A DNA stretch of 64,000 nucleotides from Cyathus striatus (GCA_025738555.1 JAOVFP010000009.1:62001-126000), one strand, 5' to 3'; shown: positions 1-12,111, counted from the stretch's first letter. Notes: a model not told the origin generated them from the sequence alone. Numbers and translations are program-made.

Positions 1-583
1 TGTACCACAATAGATATTGAGTCCATTCAGCACGGTAAAACTGTACCTTGATAACAATACCACGATAAATTTGCGTTGCGATGCCACAACATTGTTCAGA
101 GCATGGCTGAAATCCATGTAAGAAAGCCAAATACGGGATAGGCGACGGTGGAGAGCTGGACAGTGGAAGTCCAGGACACGTGAACGCGATGACTGTCCCA
201 TTGATCTCAATAATCCGCCAATCAGATGCTGTGAAAACGGTAGCAACTTTTGACATCGGTGTATCCGACAATTCTGTCAGGTATCAGTGCGACCCCTATG
301 CTGTGTTATCTCAGGAACACATCCACCGCGAGTGGTATCTTCTGCTGCCGCTTAGTCGTTCTTTGCAGAATGAGAAAGTCACTACCTCTGATTGGGTATG
401 CCCAAGACCGCTGAGAAGTTTGGGAGCTGCAAAAGTTCTCTTTCCTGCTAAGCATACACTATATTATATAATTTACCTACGCTTAATTTTTATGTGATTT
501 GCTAATTTGTATGGAATGCTTCATATTTTCACCTGCAATCAAGGACTAATAGTTCTTCCGAAGACTAAGTAAAAGTATTGTCA
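1..583. other. no supported gene
   Basis: AT-rich flank downstream of the Argonaute gene. A 105-codon open frame at 180-497 (+) shows no recognisable motif and is not supported. The short string gctggacagtgga near 155 recurs near 5850, which hints at a common dispersed sequence. Confidence 0.4.
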
Positions 584-3500
584 TCAAATATAAAACATTG
601 TCTCCTGCATGTCTGGATGTACCTAGAATAGATAAATATTGTCAGAGTTGCAATTTCAACAGACAAAAAGAGAAGAAACAAGCGCACGCCTCTACCCCAG
701 CGTTTTAGTGCACAAGAAAATACACCCTCCTCGTCTTCCGTTGGCTGTTTGTCGCTGAAAAAATTTCGCAGGTAGCACCGTCCACGCTCGCAAGCCAAGT
801 GGGCATAATAAGCGGCAGGAATTAGGCCAACTGCTTTTGTGGCCCGCGCATAAAGGTAGCTAATATTATTGGTCCCTTTTTGTAGTTCGTCTGCGCCAAG
901 AGAGTTTTCATCGAAAACGACACAGTAATGTGTCGTTTTCGAAGAGCCGCTTCCACTCGCGTGTGCTTGCAGATAAAAATCGAAATTGTTACTGTTTTTT
1001 TTTTTGTTTACTAACGGTGCAGAGGTGAAGTAAATAGAACACACTTACATTGCAGTGATGCCACTGTCGACGACCGTCCCCGCCTTTATGCTCTGGTCAG
1101 CAAAGAATCTGAAAGCCAGTTATTTACTATGTTTGCCATAATGAGAAAGTATTCCACATTTACCTTGTATGATGTAGCCTCCTAAAATTGTAGAAGATAA
1201 CGGTCAATTAAAGGTTAAAAGTCAAATAGCAAGCATTACACACCTGCATATGATGACTGAGAGTTTCGGTCTGTATATATTATCATGGGCTACCTTACGA
1301 CATGCTTCTTTTATTTTTGGTAACTCCACCTCTAACGCTGCGCCATAGTCACCCTGTCATATTGTTAGTAGATTGAATTATTGATATGATTACTTATCAT
1401 ATTACCTCCGAGAAACTGTTTTTCCAGTTACGAAAAACTAGGATTCTTTTGGGAAGCACACCGTTCCTTTTTCTATACAAACATAGTCGTTTGGTCATCA
1501 TCGCACACAAATCATCAACTGTCTGTTTGTGAAAACAAAAAAATTAACACCTCCTTTAGATCCTTTGAGTCAACTAGATGCACTTGCCATATTGTTTATG
1601 GTGCGTTGAAGACCCAGACTAGCTGGGAAATGAACGAAGCTATCATCAATGTTCGCCACAACAGCTGCAATCGATGGAGTCCCCGCGCGGCTTCCAGGAT
1701 GGGGACGACTAACATTAATCCCGATCATCATGGTCTTCTCCTTGGTCAGCCATTCCATAGCGTCGGCATCCAGCTGCAAATGAAATTTCTCAGTCAGACC
1801 TTAAGTGCGTAAGTAAACTACGACCTACTAAATGATTTGTGCCACCCAGTTTAATATTCAGTTTTAGAGCTATATATGAAAGGTAATCACTCTGCTCGAC
1901 CTCGCCTTTGAACATTGCCTTCTCTAGCTGCATGTTGACAGTGTGAATACCAAGCTCAACGTCTCCTATATGCTTTAAGTTGAATGTTCCATAAGAATAA
2001 AGGAAGTGGCAGAAAAACAAAGATACTCACTTTAATTTTGGAATAAATTATCTCATCGTAATTCTCCAGGAAGACAAGAATGAATGATGGTTTCATGCCT
2101 CTCTCTTCTTCAAGAGATTGACATATCCTATCTCGTACGGTGTTTAAAGCAAGCCAGGCACTAGGACCTTCCAAGTTTCGGATGGCTTTAAGATCAATGC
2201 TTACTCTAAGGCAGTTGGAGGGTTTCTTATTGAGTAAATCCAAGCCACGTTCGCTTAGAATGTTTACGAACTTGACCACCAATGAATCAAGCTTGTTGTA
2301 CCAGAAACTAGCCTGACCAAGTCTGCTGTTGTCGCTAATCACCAATGTCCACCAACCATAAAGAGGTTCTCCGTGTCGAAAACGCGCATCGTTTAAATCC
2401 CAAGAACCGTTTGCAGGGTACTCCTCAGAGCTTTGATAAGTTAGTCGAGGAGGCAGTAACTCTCTGCCTTGAAGGGTGATCATTTTCGGATTGAAAGTCA
2501 CACCAAAGCTTTCTGCGGGATCCTTCAGTGGGTTAAACCCTAAAAGTAGCAATCCTTTCTCGGCAATCTCCCCTTGAGCATGCTTCATCAACTCTCGATT
2601 GTGTTTTGCCATTTCAGCAACTTGACGAGGATCCGGCGTTCCGGTGTAGATAGCTGAAACCACTTCGCAAAGCTCCGGTGGAACAAATTCGACTCTTTTC
2701 TTCGTGCTCAAGTCTACCAACGGAAGACTAGGATATTTTAATTTGATTTGTCCCTTGTAAGCTGAAAAGTCTTGTCTCAGCTATCCACACTCGAAGGATT
2801 GATCTAAAATAAACTCACCCCGCTTGTAGTATACTTCCACAGATATCATGGTATCTGGACACTCTGGATCCTCAAAAAAAGTGTTGGAGGCATTGGTTGT
2901 TAGCATGGCTCTAAGCACCTTGATATGGCCAAGATGAATTGTTTTAACTTTTATATTTTGAAATTCCTTTGGAAGCTGATTCGGTATTGTGCCGTGGGAT
3001 CGCTGAAAGGCTATCAGTATGTCCGCCAGATTTTTTCCTTCAATAAAAAGCGAATAAAAGGTGTCCCTAAGATAGCAGGTTGAGCGCATGATCATCTCTG
3101 AAGAACAGCAAAAGTTGCCACATACACGTTCACCAAAATCCCATTGAGCGTTGGGTATACGGAAGTACAGAATCCTTGCATGGCCTCAAGGTATCGGCCC
3201 AAAGGCTTCTTTTCTTCTGTGACAAAGAATCTTGGCTGTTGACTCGACTGGGGTCCAGATTGACCAATCCGAACCACCGCGCGATTATCTGAGCTTCCAG
3301 CGAGGTTGCAGGCATACTGTTGTAAAATTAAGTTCAAGGCAGATACGGCTTGAAGAGGATCATAGCCTAGAAGAGCGCTACTGTTTTCACAATAGCTAGC
3401 AAGTGTGAGTTAACTGAAATAATGCAGACATTGCATATGAACGTACTTTTGCAAATCTGCCAGATCGATTTGCCTTTCAAACTCAACAGCGATTGAAAAT

Positions 3501-4144
3501 CGTTGAGGAACTTCGAAGATGTCAAGTGGCCTTTTTTGGATGCAAAACACAAAGCGAAGGGGCTGAGGAATTTTCTTGGCAGAAACAAGCTTTTGATTAC
3601 CGTCATACGCGATGTGTGTCTTGCTTTTCTTTCTTAGCTCTTGAAACAATCGGCATTTCAAACTGTTGAGTTTGGGCGGGGGTGAGATGATTACTTTGTA
3701 CTCATATATGCACGGGACGTCAGTTATTGCCCAGAAATTGGAGCGAAGCCCCACGATGGCACCCAGTGAACCATAGCTTGGTCGAGGAGGATATTCCGAT
3801 ACAGTGGATTCATCGGTAACATCGGGGCCACTTGCTAGCCCACCCTGGGGCTGTTGAGCTGCCTCTAGATTAGTATCGACATCTGCAGATACAGGAACCA
3901 CGATGTATGCACCTCCTATCAAAGTAATTTGATTAGTAGCTTCACTGTCATCGCATATACTTGTTTCATGGCTGTCTAGCTCGTCGCTGGAAGATGACAG
4001 TGCGTGTGGATAGTTTGCCTCCTCTTGATCATTGCTGTGACTATCCTGGGCAAGAACAAAAGCACTGTTGTACATACCTCTTGCCCCAGGGGCATCCCCG
4101 ACTCCGGGGCCTGAATCGTTGGGTCTTTCAGATGTAGTAGTCAT
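584..4144 (-). CDS. Argonaute protein with degenerate slicer site
   Basis: Argonaute-family protein, expected to bind small RNAs in RNA silencing. Reading down the minus strand: an acidic low-complexity N-terminus (from 4144), the N domain with RPSYGSLG, ArgoL1 (about 3380-3135), PAZ (about 3060-2810), L2/Mid (2750-1970) with IKLGGTNH, and PIWI (1780-584) ending VHPDMQETMFYI and a TGA at 584-586. About ten introns are needed; each candidate is GT-AG and restores family motifs, for example VNV/DTFYSLF across 3125-3067. One exon (1164-1181) is only 18 nt and rebuilds the RRLHHTRFF motif. PIWI keeps KAGTVVDSGI and the histidine in LQAHASGS. The first catalytic Asp reads Asn (GINVSRP), the Glu position reads Met, and the second Asp reads Asn (VFRNWKNS). 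No frame-breaking stop is needed, so this looks like an intact non-slicing Argonaute and not a pseudogene. Expression is unproven. Confidence 0.9.
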
Positions 4145-5839
4145 GTACTAAGGGTTATGTGTAAAGAGGTTGAATGTGGTAGCAGTAAACTATTCTGAAC
4201 GCGTCTTAACTGACCTAATGGAAGCATTGTGCACGTGCTACTCGCGTTTGAGTTTGATCCATTAATGGGCAGTTCTGCGTTCAACATATTATTATCGACT
4301 CCCATGCGACTTTCCGCGACAGATCTCCTGCACGAAAGCTGCGAAGTTTAATTTGTTATGGTAAACCTAACATTGACTTTAATTTTAGTTGTGGCTTACC
4401 TTCTGCATGCTTCAGCACCTCAGTCCCAGCATTGATACACCAAATTCCACAACTCAAGTCAGATTAAGTAACAGTTGCACCGTCATCGCACCCTGAAACA
4501 GCCGCTCCGCCATCTAATTCTTCCTCCACCAACTAAATATTTACTTTAATGTTCAACGGATAATTGGACTCGACAGACTCGGAGAACTTTCCACCAGAGA
4601 AACAAGCCTAGATTCCCCTGAATTATCATTAACCTTTGATATTGAATTTGAAATAGTTAGCAAATAAATATTGTCATTGATGATTAAATCTAGATAAATG
4701 ACGCTCACAGTAGTGGCCACGGGTACTGGTGGTGCACCCAACCTCCCTTAGAACCCAAAGCTGCTTTACAAGTATGTATGAAGAAGTAGATCATGAGTAA
4801 ATGAATAACTGTATCGGGCAGTGAAATGCCATTCATAACTACTTAAGTGATGCCAAAATAAATACAGGGACCAACGCGCAGGTGTAGTAGGATCTACAAT
4901 ATTTATTGATTGTAGAATATGACAAGACGTAAGCAATCTTTCCCGTCAAGATGAACACTAAGCACGAATACGATTTTAGTTTTTAGCACTTGAGTAGCAG
5001 TAGATCACGACAACTCACCCACCATTCAGTAAGTCAATAAACCAATCATTTTTGAGAAGCTTGGTCGGAGTCCAACAATTAATAAAAGTCTCTGAAATGC
5101 CACTTTTGTTCTTTATCACAGTAATTCGATTCTACATGTAAGGAAAAAAAAAAAAAAGAGAAAACAATTTCGCAGGTGAATAGGAAAAGAGGTAGAACAA
5201 CGCACTGTAATGGACTTCCTCCATGCGAGCCGCGAGCCACGCCTTGGAGAACGTTCTTGCGTGAGACGCACACCTTTGTCGATGTGTTTGTGTTTTAAAT
5301 AAAGTTGGAGGGACGAAAGTTTCATCGAAGTTTCAAAGTTCAAATTGAAACGGAGGCTAACGAAGACACCACGTGATCAATCGCTGATTGAGCAAGGATC
5401 ATCGATCATCGATCGCGCCACCATCAAGCTGTTGCTACGCTCTCTCGTATCGCTCGACTCGCTCGCTCTCAAGAAGTATTTGTTTGATCCCATCCTCCCT
5501 GATCCCAAGCGCTGCTATCGTTTAATGGCCCTTAGAATGACTTCGTATTTTTAGTTAAGTATTCATTATTCCTTTGTCCCCTTCAGCTGTCTTTCCTCAT
5601 TGAGATACTACATAAGTCACACTCATTATAGCTTGTTGGTGCATTAAATTTTGATCAATCACGAGTCTAATTGTCGTTACATGTATCTCTCATAGGTATA
5701 CTGGATGATGGATGGTCTTTGCGTGAACGAAGAGGAAAATCGCGGAGCAGTTCCCACCCGCCCAGCGGCTCTGCGTCCGTTGGAGCTTGCTCAAACCCAA
5801 CCCAACCCAACCCTTTCTAGCCTTCTTTGTAAGGGTAGA
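4145..5839. other. intergenic, no supported gene
   Basis: Upstream region of the Argonaute gene, AT-rich. Short frames at 4553-4741, 5079-5343 and 5345-5554 show no family motif. Around 5400-5420 the word atcatcgatcatcgatcg recurs in similar form near 5987-6007. Confidence 0.4.
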
Positions 5840-6337
5840 GGCCGTCGTTGAAGCTGGACAGTGGAGCTCTGGAGTCTCAGTCATATTGGATCCCAAAGCA
5901 GTTGGTGTACGTTCGTTCCATTTTGGCATTCGCTCAACTAACATCTTATAATCAAAACATCGTATCCGACTTACTCTGACCAGAGATCATCGATCGTCGA
6001 TCGTCGACAATGAGCTTCTTCGAGAGTTAGAGGTACAGCAGAACGTATGTGAAGTCGAGATATAAAGTATTCACCTGTAGGCGAAACCACTTGTTAGAAA
6101 CACTGGCTACTCAACTTGGTGGAGCGGTGGAAGGAACCGACGGGTCTTCCTCCCATCGGATAGTAGATGAGATGAAGGACATTGCCATGACACTTGACAT
6201 GCATGATGCTTGCAGAAGATTTTCACAACATCAATGAACAAATCGCTCAGTTGGAAAAACTGCAGCAAATACATTCAGCGAGTGTTGAGCGAGTGCATTG
6301 TCCATGGTCTTACGAAAGCTTAATGTCAGTTTTCTGA
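5840..6337 (+). pseudogene. unassigned multi-exon coding relic
   Basis: Not recognised. Successive frames read like protein but are broken between segments: VEAGQWSSGVSVILDP (about 5846-5900), a helical stretch with VDNELLRELEVQQN (about 6003-6047), LLETLATQLGGAVEGTDGSS after a plausible intron, then NEQIAQLEKLQQIHS (about 6205-6290), stopping at 6335-6337. The RSF-HFGIRSTN string near 5915-5940 resembles RSLSFYLGIHSTN near 6392-6440, so a module may be duplicated. No start codon or complete exon chain could be fixed. It could be a decayed gene or chance frames. Confidence 0.25.
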
Positions 6338-6484
6338 AGCAAGTGGTGAGAATGATGTCCACTCGTTCGAAAATCATTGAATTCCAAAGTGGCTGACCTA
6401 CGTTCCCTTTCTTTTTATCTCGGCATTCACTCAACTAATGTATCTAATCCATAGGAGCTAGTTGAAAACTGGCATGATAAAGGT

Positions 6485-7825
6485 TCACCTGGCACTATCA
6501 AACGGTGTCCAACCCTCAGGGCGGATACTATCGTCCATGAAAGTACTCAAGAACACGGTAGTAGCAAGATCATTACATGGTCTGCCTAGACATGTGGTAT
6601 ATCAGTATATGGGCTCAATGCAAAGCTATATATAGCACACCTAGGAAACAATTGTCTGCAGTGATGGCTGTAGCGTTGGTATCTGGGAACCTTATAATTT
6701 TGGAGTCGGAAATGTATGCCCCATATCGGTTCCCAGGAGCGTCGGTCAGATTAGTCCCTTTCCATGCAACTAACCCGCCTCCACATGCTCGATTTGCTAG
6801 GACGATGTTTTGGAACCACCTATCAGTGCAGAATATGAGCTATGTATGGTATGAGTGACGTCGGCGGTAAACTAACGCTGTTCCAAACCCGAAAACGTCT
6901 GCGAAGTAGTGAGCTAAATCCTGCATTAACAATATCGCAAGGATACATACAATCTGTTTGCCCAAAAATCACACTGTCGACTACATATGTGCTTCCGTTG
7001 CGCCCGGTATACCATGTATCTTGATAGCTCGCAAAAGAACAGCCGTAAAACGAAGCATTGGCATATGAAATATCCGTAACCAAAGCCTGCGAAATCGAGA
7101 AATTAGCCTGTTTACAAGAAGGTCAGGAGAGATTTACATCTAGGGGAGGGTTCATAACTACCGCTCGATTTTGAAAATCGATATTATAAGCCTTGAAGTC
7201 GGTGGTCCCAAACAACGGTTGTAACGGTGCACCAGTCGGACCCGCGCCAATCAATGAAGCATTGAACGAGGGCGCAACGAGTAATACGGCGGATGTCGCG
7301 TCGTCCATGCCGGTATGTACGGATTGGTTGTCCCAGATTTGAACTAAGTTTTTCTTTGTCTCATCTGTTGCGAATGGGGTGTTGAGATCATTGATGGCAG
7401 AGGTGGGAAGCTGGCCCTATGTATTCGGTTAAAACAGTTGGATTGAGTAGAGGAGAATGGATTTACAAGTAGCGTGAGCGGTCCAGTGCGCGTAATGTTA
7501 ACAGTTTCATGATACTCCCCAGCTCCTATGAGAATTGTAAACGCTCCCCTGTCTGGTCTTTGTCTTTTTTAAGTGGGGGTATTGTGAAAGAGAAACCAGA
7601 AATTGCGTACAGAGATAAAACGGCATCCTGCACACTATGGAATTTCGCATGCTGGTCCTTCGTGTCCTGTGATACAAATATCGTTCCTGAGGGACATCCG
7701 AGTAATGGTGATATCCCAGACGGCTTTTGTACCTGACACGAGAGGAATTTTGGGGATAAGGCATGAATTGTGCTCACATATACCAGGAGCGCAAGAAAAG
7801 ATGACAGTGTAGGGGGAATGCGCAT
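6485..7825 (-). CDS. secreted pectin methylesterase (CE8)
   Basis: Pectinesterase, de-esterifying methylated homogalacturonan outside the cell. The start chosen is the ATG at 7825, giving MRIPPTLSSFLALLVYVST, a clear signal peptide; the frame upstream has only a TTG. Family features in order: GTIFVSQD and the repeat-helix start near 7690, FTILIGAGEYHETV near 7535-7490, GMDDATSAVLLV near 7310, then GCSFASYQDTWY with the first catalytic Asp (about 7045), VIFGQTD/YVFGFG across an intron with the second Asp (about 6950-6890), ACGGGLVAWKGT, and LGRPxNDLATTVFLSTFMDD with the substrate-binding Arg (about 6590-6530). It needs about six short introns. The usual Trp after GRP reads Cys (TGT). The stop is at 6485-6487, and the C-terminus is shorter than in many relatives, so a further exon may have been lost or missed. 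Confidence 0.85.
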
Positions 7826-8310
7826 TTTTGAGTAGAAGTGCAATCATTAATATCCATGACTATACGTTTATATAGCTAGCATTCATGTTCATCGTCGGCC
7901 CGCTCAAGCAGCAAGGCGGGTTGTTGCTGGCAGTGTGGATCCAGATAATGGTAGCGGTCCGGTAAGAAGCTCAGAGTGAGAACGCAATGGTGTGTCGTGG
8001 TCAAGTTGTGGTCACGAGGGGAGTCACTGTCAGCTTGCAGACATCAAGATATTAATGACAATGTGCAACAGTTGTGCTCGCAGAAATAGCCAACTAACGG
8101 GGGGAAAGACGGCTTTCCAATAAAGCCAACGGTCACCTCTGATCGCCAGCAGGTCGCCAGCTTCATTGAACGCTGTTTGGGGTCATCCAAGTCAGTTTAA
8201 CGGTGGTCTACTATTATCATCAGCCAGGCTTTGGACAGACATGAGACCGAGAGATGTTGCGAGCCAGGAAGCTCAGCGGTACTTTGGATGAACACCTTCC
8301 ATATTTGGTA
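7826..8310. other. upstream region of pectinesterase
   Basis: No gene seen. Presumed promoter side of the minus-strand pectinesterase. It contains scattered GTGGTCA-type words but no element that can be named with confidence. Confidence 0.3.
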
Positions 8311-8360
8311 AGTCACGTGGTGTCATAGTGGGAGAGACGAACGATTGTCGTCGATGACGG
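8311..8360 (+). repeat. dispersed terminal-like repeat, copy 1
   Basis: This stretch starts tcacgtggtgtcatagtggg. It matches the copy at 26264 (tcatgtgatgtcccaggtgg) at roughly three quarters of about 48 positions, and matches the reverse complement of 19509-19577. It may be the left end of a large decayed element whose right end is at about 19577. Flanking target duplications were not found. Confidence 0.4.
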
Positions 8361-9740
8361 GTGGATATTGATTTTGATAAGTTTGTTGAAGTTCGTTTGG
8401 GGTTTCTTGTTTTACTTACTGGTTGAGCTTTATTAATGGATTGGATTTGTAGATTTCGGGGAATTCGAAGAAAATGAGGATACTTACCTATTGGGAAGAG
8501 TGGTGGAGTGTAGATCCATCAGCAAACGCAGATTTTTTCTCATAGCAGGATATAGCACATCTTGTAATCCCATAGTAGTGCATAGCAAATTGAAGTTATG
8601 TAACTAGCCGATAACATGCTATAGCAATCACTAGCGCACACTCTTCACTCTATAATACTCTATAGAAAAGTCACGAATCTAGGTAGCATGTCATAGCTTT
8701 CGGATGTCCTGTATAGTCCTCTTGGTAAGTTATATGGTGAGCTAACTAGAATCTCATAGCATGACCTAATAAGTTTGAAGTCCTACATAGTGAACTTCAA
8801 TTTCTTGTGAACTCTTGAATTACTCTTCCAAGTCTTCGGAACAAGTGCAGTGACATGCCCATGTGGACCCGGCCAACCCATCGGTTCATCATAAGGTTTA
8901 GTTTCAAATTTCAAATGTCCGTGTCAGCCTAGGTCAACCTTCAGAAGCTCAAGGTCAAGTGCCAACTTCAGTCTTCAACGTCAACTTTCAATGTTCAATA
9001 TTCAATGTTCAACCACCAACTTGCCACCAAGAGTTTCGGAGTCTCTGAGTCCACTTCTCCTATAACCCTCTCACTATCTATGTGCTCACTCTGAAGTCGC
9101 ATTATTTCAGTTTATGCTATGGACCTATAGCAACCTCACCATGCCCGGCTCACCACCAGCTTCGTCTTCACATTCAATGTATCTGGACATTTGCCCTCTC
9201 AGCTACAATCAATCATCCTGCCAAGCATTTAGTTCTCATCTGCTTTCTTTTACTAAAAGCATAGTGTAGCTAACACAGTGCATAGACTGTAGGCGACGCC
9301 ACGTCACATCCTTGGCTAAATGCCATCCTTCATTTCGCCCTACTTGAAGATCCTAATGCCTGTTTGGAATGTAACAATTTCAGTTGCGGGAATCGCGTGT
9401 GCAGCACGGATTTAGTGGGAGTATCATCAAGAGTCTGGTGTGAGGGCGACTTGACATTACAATATGTGCCAATGGTGCAGGGCACAGGCAGTATATCATT
9501 GTACATATTCCCTTCTTTCGTGTATGCTTTCCCTCATTCCTTCATTTTATCCTTGATGTATATCCTTCCCCTTCCCATTCCTTTCTTCTGCCCCTGCCCC
9601 TTCACTCCCTAATCCCCCATTTCACTCCCCTCCTTCCTCCCCCTTTGTTCTTCATCTTTTCCTTTCTTTAATTCTTCATACCTCCCTCTATTCCTTCTCC
9701 TTTCTGTTCCACTCTTCACGCTGCTAACTTGACATCTTGC
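8361..9740. repeat. non-coding, 'atagca'-rich region
   Basis: No convincing gene. Between about 8540 and 8790 the words atagca/catag recur many times in both spellings (catagcaa, tatagcaa, catagctt), and the same wording returns at 10190-10400, so both belong to one degenerate repetitive sequence. Pyrimidine-rich tracts fill 9500-9720. Confidence 0.4.
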
Positions 9741-9870
9741 CTCAGGAGCCATTGACTTGGAGGCGCATACTCCTCTCGCAACCCACTCTCGAATTCAAAG
9801 CAATGAGATACCAAGCGCCACCACTTTGGCATGCAGCTCGCTCTGGACAAGAGGACAGCGGACTGGTGAG
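9741..9870 (+). pseudogene. isolated exon-like fragment
   Basis: One frame reads EPLTWRRILLSQPTLEFKAM and then PPLWHAARSGQEDSGL, followed by a good donor (gtgagttc) at about 9866. No partner exon was found and the family is not recognised. Probably a gene fragment in repetitive DNA. Confidence 0.25.
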
Positions 9871-10463
9871 TTCGAGTTCAACCTCGACTTTGTTTTGTTT
9901 GTGAGAGCGGGTGGTGAGAGTACATGCATGCCATTGGGCCCTTGTTGGTCAGTGATATTTTGTAGCGAGGTGGTAAGCTGAAGTGTGAAGGAAGATAAAA
10001 TTCGGTGATGAAATTAGGCGTCTGAAAATTCTGGTGATGGGGAAATTGCACTTATATTGTATATGTTTTGTGTGTATGTACCTAATATATTGTTTTTTAA
10101 GTGTAATCTGGAATTTGAATTTGCGAAATCATAAGCAAGAAGCAATATTATTATTTTCGAAATACGCTAGCAACTGTATGACTACCATAGCAACTTGCAG
10201 TGCATTCAGAGGGCTCCATGATGCTCCATAGTATGCCACTTAATGTTCACTAGCACCCCATAGCAACCCATAGCATGCAGTACAAGCTATATAGAACTCT
10301 GTAGCATAGGCGGGAGTCTATACAGTATCTGATAAAGGGGGGTCTTTGTTTTGGTGCTATGGTACTATGTAATGCTATGTAGCATCGGGTAGCAAACCCA
10401 GACTTTGCTGATGTCAAGGGGGTGCGCCGATCGTAATTTCCTGCAGGGGGTAGGGTAGGTAGG

Positions 10464-10482
10464 GTCAGGCCGAAGGCCTGAC
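10464..10482. repeat. perfect 8-bp stem, 3-nt loop hairpin
   Basis: gtcaggcc-gaa-ggcctgac, followed by a run of A. It lies in 'atagca' repetitive DNA. A similar GC-rich hairpin sits inside the solo LTR at about 17290-17311. It could be a transposon structural motif or a terminator-like fold; its function is unknown. Confidence 0.5.
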
Positions 10483-10748
10483 AAAAAAAAAAGGAACCCT
10501 TTGTACCAAGTCTCAAAGAGGCTGTACAAGAGATTATGCAATGGAATTAATGTGGTATATTATCATTTATAGCTGTCTATAATACTTCTTTTCACTTCAT
10601 GTACTGAGATAACCAATAGATAGCACCCAATTACAGACTGGTGCATCAATAAATAACAGCTCACCATGCACAGATCACCTCAAGGTATTCAAATTTTACC
10701 AGTACCAGTATATGCCATCACTTCATTAACTAATGTGAACCACTTATA

Positions 10749-11410
10749 GTGCTGGGGCAGAACTCCCCAGTGTCGAAGCCAGGGCTGACAGTTACAGCAT
10801 CGAAGCAACCAGTATAGCAGAAGTTGAAGAAAGTGCCGAAGAGACCAGTAGTGGTGTAAAGCCTGTTGAGATGATGGAGACGGAGTGTATTGAGGAAACA
10901 GAGAAACAGAGATAGCTGTAGTGGGCTTGGACCTGGATGAAAGTGCAAAAATGCTCGAAAATACTTTGTATGTGCTTGAACAAGCCACATACAGTGCTTC
11001 AGCTATGCCAGAGCTTGAAGAAGAGTTGTCCCATACATCACAGGATCAACCAAACGATTGTACGCAATTTAAAAAGGCCATATTGGATGTTTGTTAGGAT
11101 GATGTGAGAATGTTGGAGGTTTTCGAAGGTACCAGCATACAATCCAGTCATACTTCTCCAGAAGCACAAAGCAACTCCGTGGAGTTAGAAATACTGGTAT
11201 CAGGAATTTCTGCCAATGGCACCATAAGTATTGAACAATTGCTCATGCGACTTCCTTAAATTAATTAACTTACTAGGGCACAAGTCCCTTACTGTAACCA
11301 CCCCAGCTGTAGCTTCTGCTAGCGAAGATGGCACATGTCCAACTTCACAGCAAGCTTCTGCTTCACTGTTAACTAAAGTTGTCATCATCAAGAAAGCTCC
11401 TAGTCGCTGA
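10749..11410 (+). pseudogene. acidic Ser/Glu-rich coding relic
   Basis: Plus-strand frames read as a low-complexity acidic protein: AEVEESAEETSSGVKPVE (about 10808-10870) hits a TAG. In a shifted frame LDLDESAKMLENTLYVLEQA runs from about 10932 to a TAG near 11094, then VEVFEGTSIQSSHTSPEA-like sequence continues. A possible intron (gtatca...ttactag, about 11193-11279) leads into KSLTVTTPAVASASEDG and KVVIIKKAPSR before a TGA at 11408-11410. The frameshift and stop codons suggest a dead gene. The family is not recognised. Confidence 0.35.
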
Positions 11411-12111
11411 AAAAGAATCTGCAAAGTGTATTAGTTGAATGTTTGTTTATGTGGTGAAGTTGTTGACAACTCACTTGATACACAGTAAACTGCAATAAGG
11501 CATGGGTGCGTATTTATCAACACATCTTTACTACATACACACCAATCATGCTCACCTGGTCCATCCAACAGTATCATCTTGAATGTATTTCTGAGGAACT
11601 GCCTCCACGCAACTGGATTTACAACACTTGTCGGGTCACCAATACGGGAGGTAGTCTGAGAGGGAGTAAGCGAGCATGAAAGTAGAGGAGGTGTCGGTTG
11701 GCATTGGTGGCTGGTAGAGTCATCTAAAAATAGAGTACCTACCGCATTTGGTAATTGATCGGCTTAGTCAGCTCCAATAGGTAGGTAGGGTACCCCAGCT
11801 TGATGATTTCAAAAAAATCGACCCCAGGTTGATTATTCTATTTCGCAAGCACCCTTGGTGTAGATATGATATCATTATTTGCATTTGTGAAAAATGTATT
11901 TAAATGTCACATTGTATCTGTTCGACTAATGGATTCGATTTCATTCTGTTCTACTGGTACTGCTAATAGAAGATGGAAAGATGCCTACAAAGAGCTCTTT
12001 AAGAATCGCTAACCCCGGGTTTCATCCCTGGTGGTATAAAACAAGAGTACAAGGAGATGGATGAAGAGGCTGCAGAGATCATAGTTTGGGTGTCAGAATG
12101 CCTAAACCCTA
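11411..12111. other. no supported gene
   Basis: Mixed repetitive DNA between the acidic relic and the minus-strand protease relic. The word ggtaggtagggta occurs at about 11781 and also near 10449, as part of the same dispersed family. No coding frame is supported. Confidence 0.35.

Noticed and set aside
180..497. 105-codon ORF at the left edge
   Set aside because: No motif, intron logic or start context; likely a chance frame.
1608..1640. GC-AG intron in the Argonaute PIWI region (donor gcaagt)
   Set aside because: A canonical donor (gtgcat) and acceptor (acagacag) a few bases away restore the frame equally well.
3080..3130. Frameshift or 36-nt intron breaking the Argonaute between L1 and PAZ
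   Set aside because: A normal 58-nt GT-AG intron (gtatgtgg...tatcttag) joins VNV to DTFYSLF in frame.
8540..10400. CRISPR-like or satellite array from recurring 'atagca' words
   Set aside because: Spacing and unit length are irregular and no unit repeat can be defined; the host is eukaryotic.
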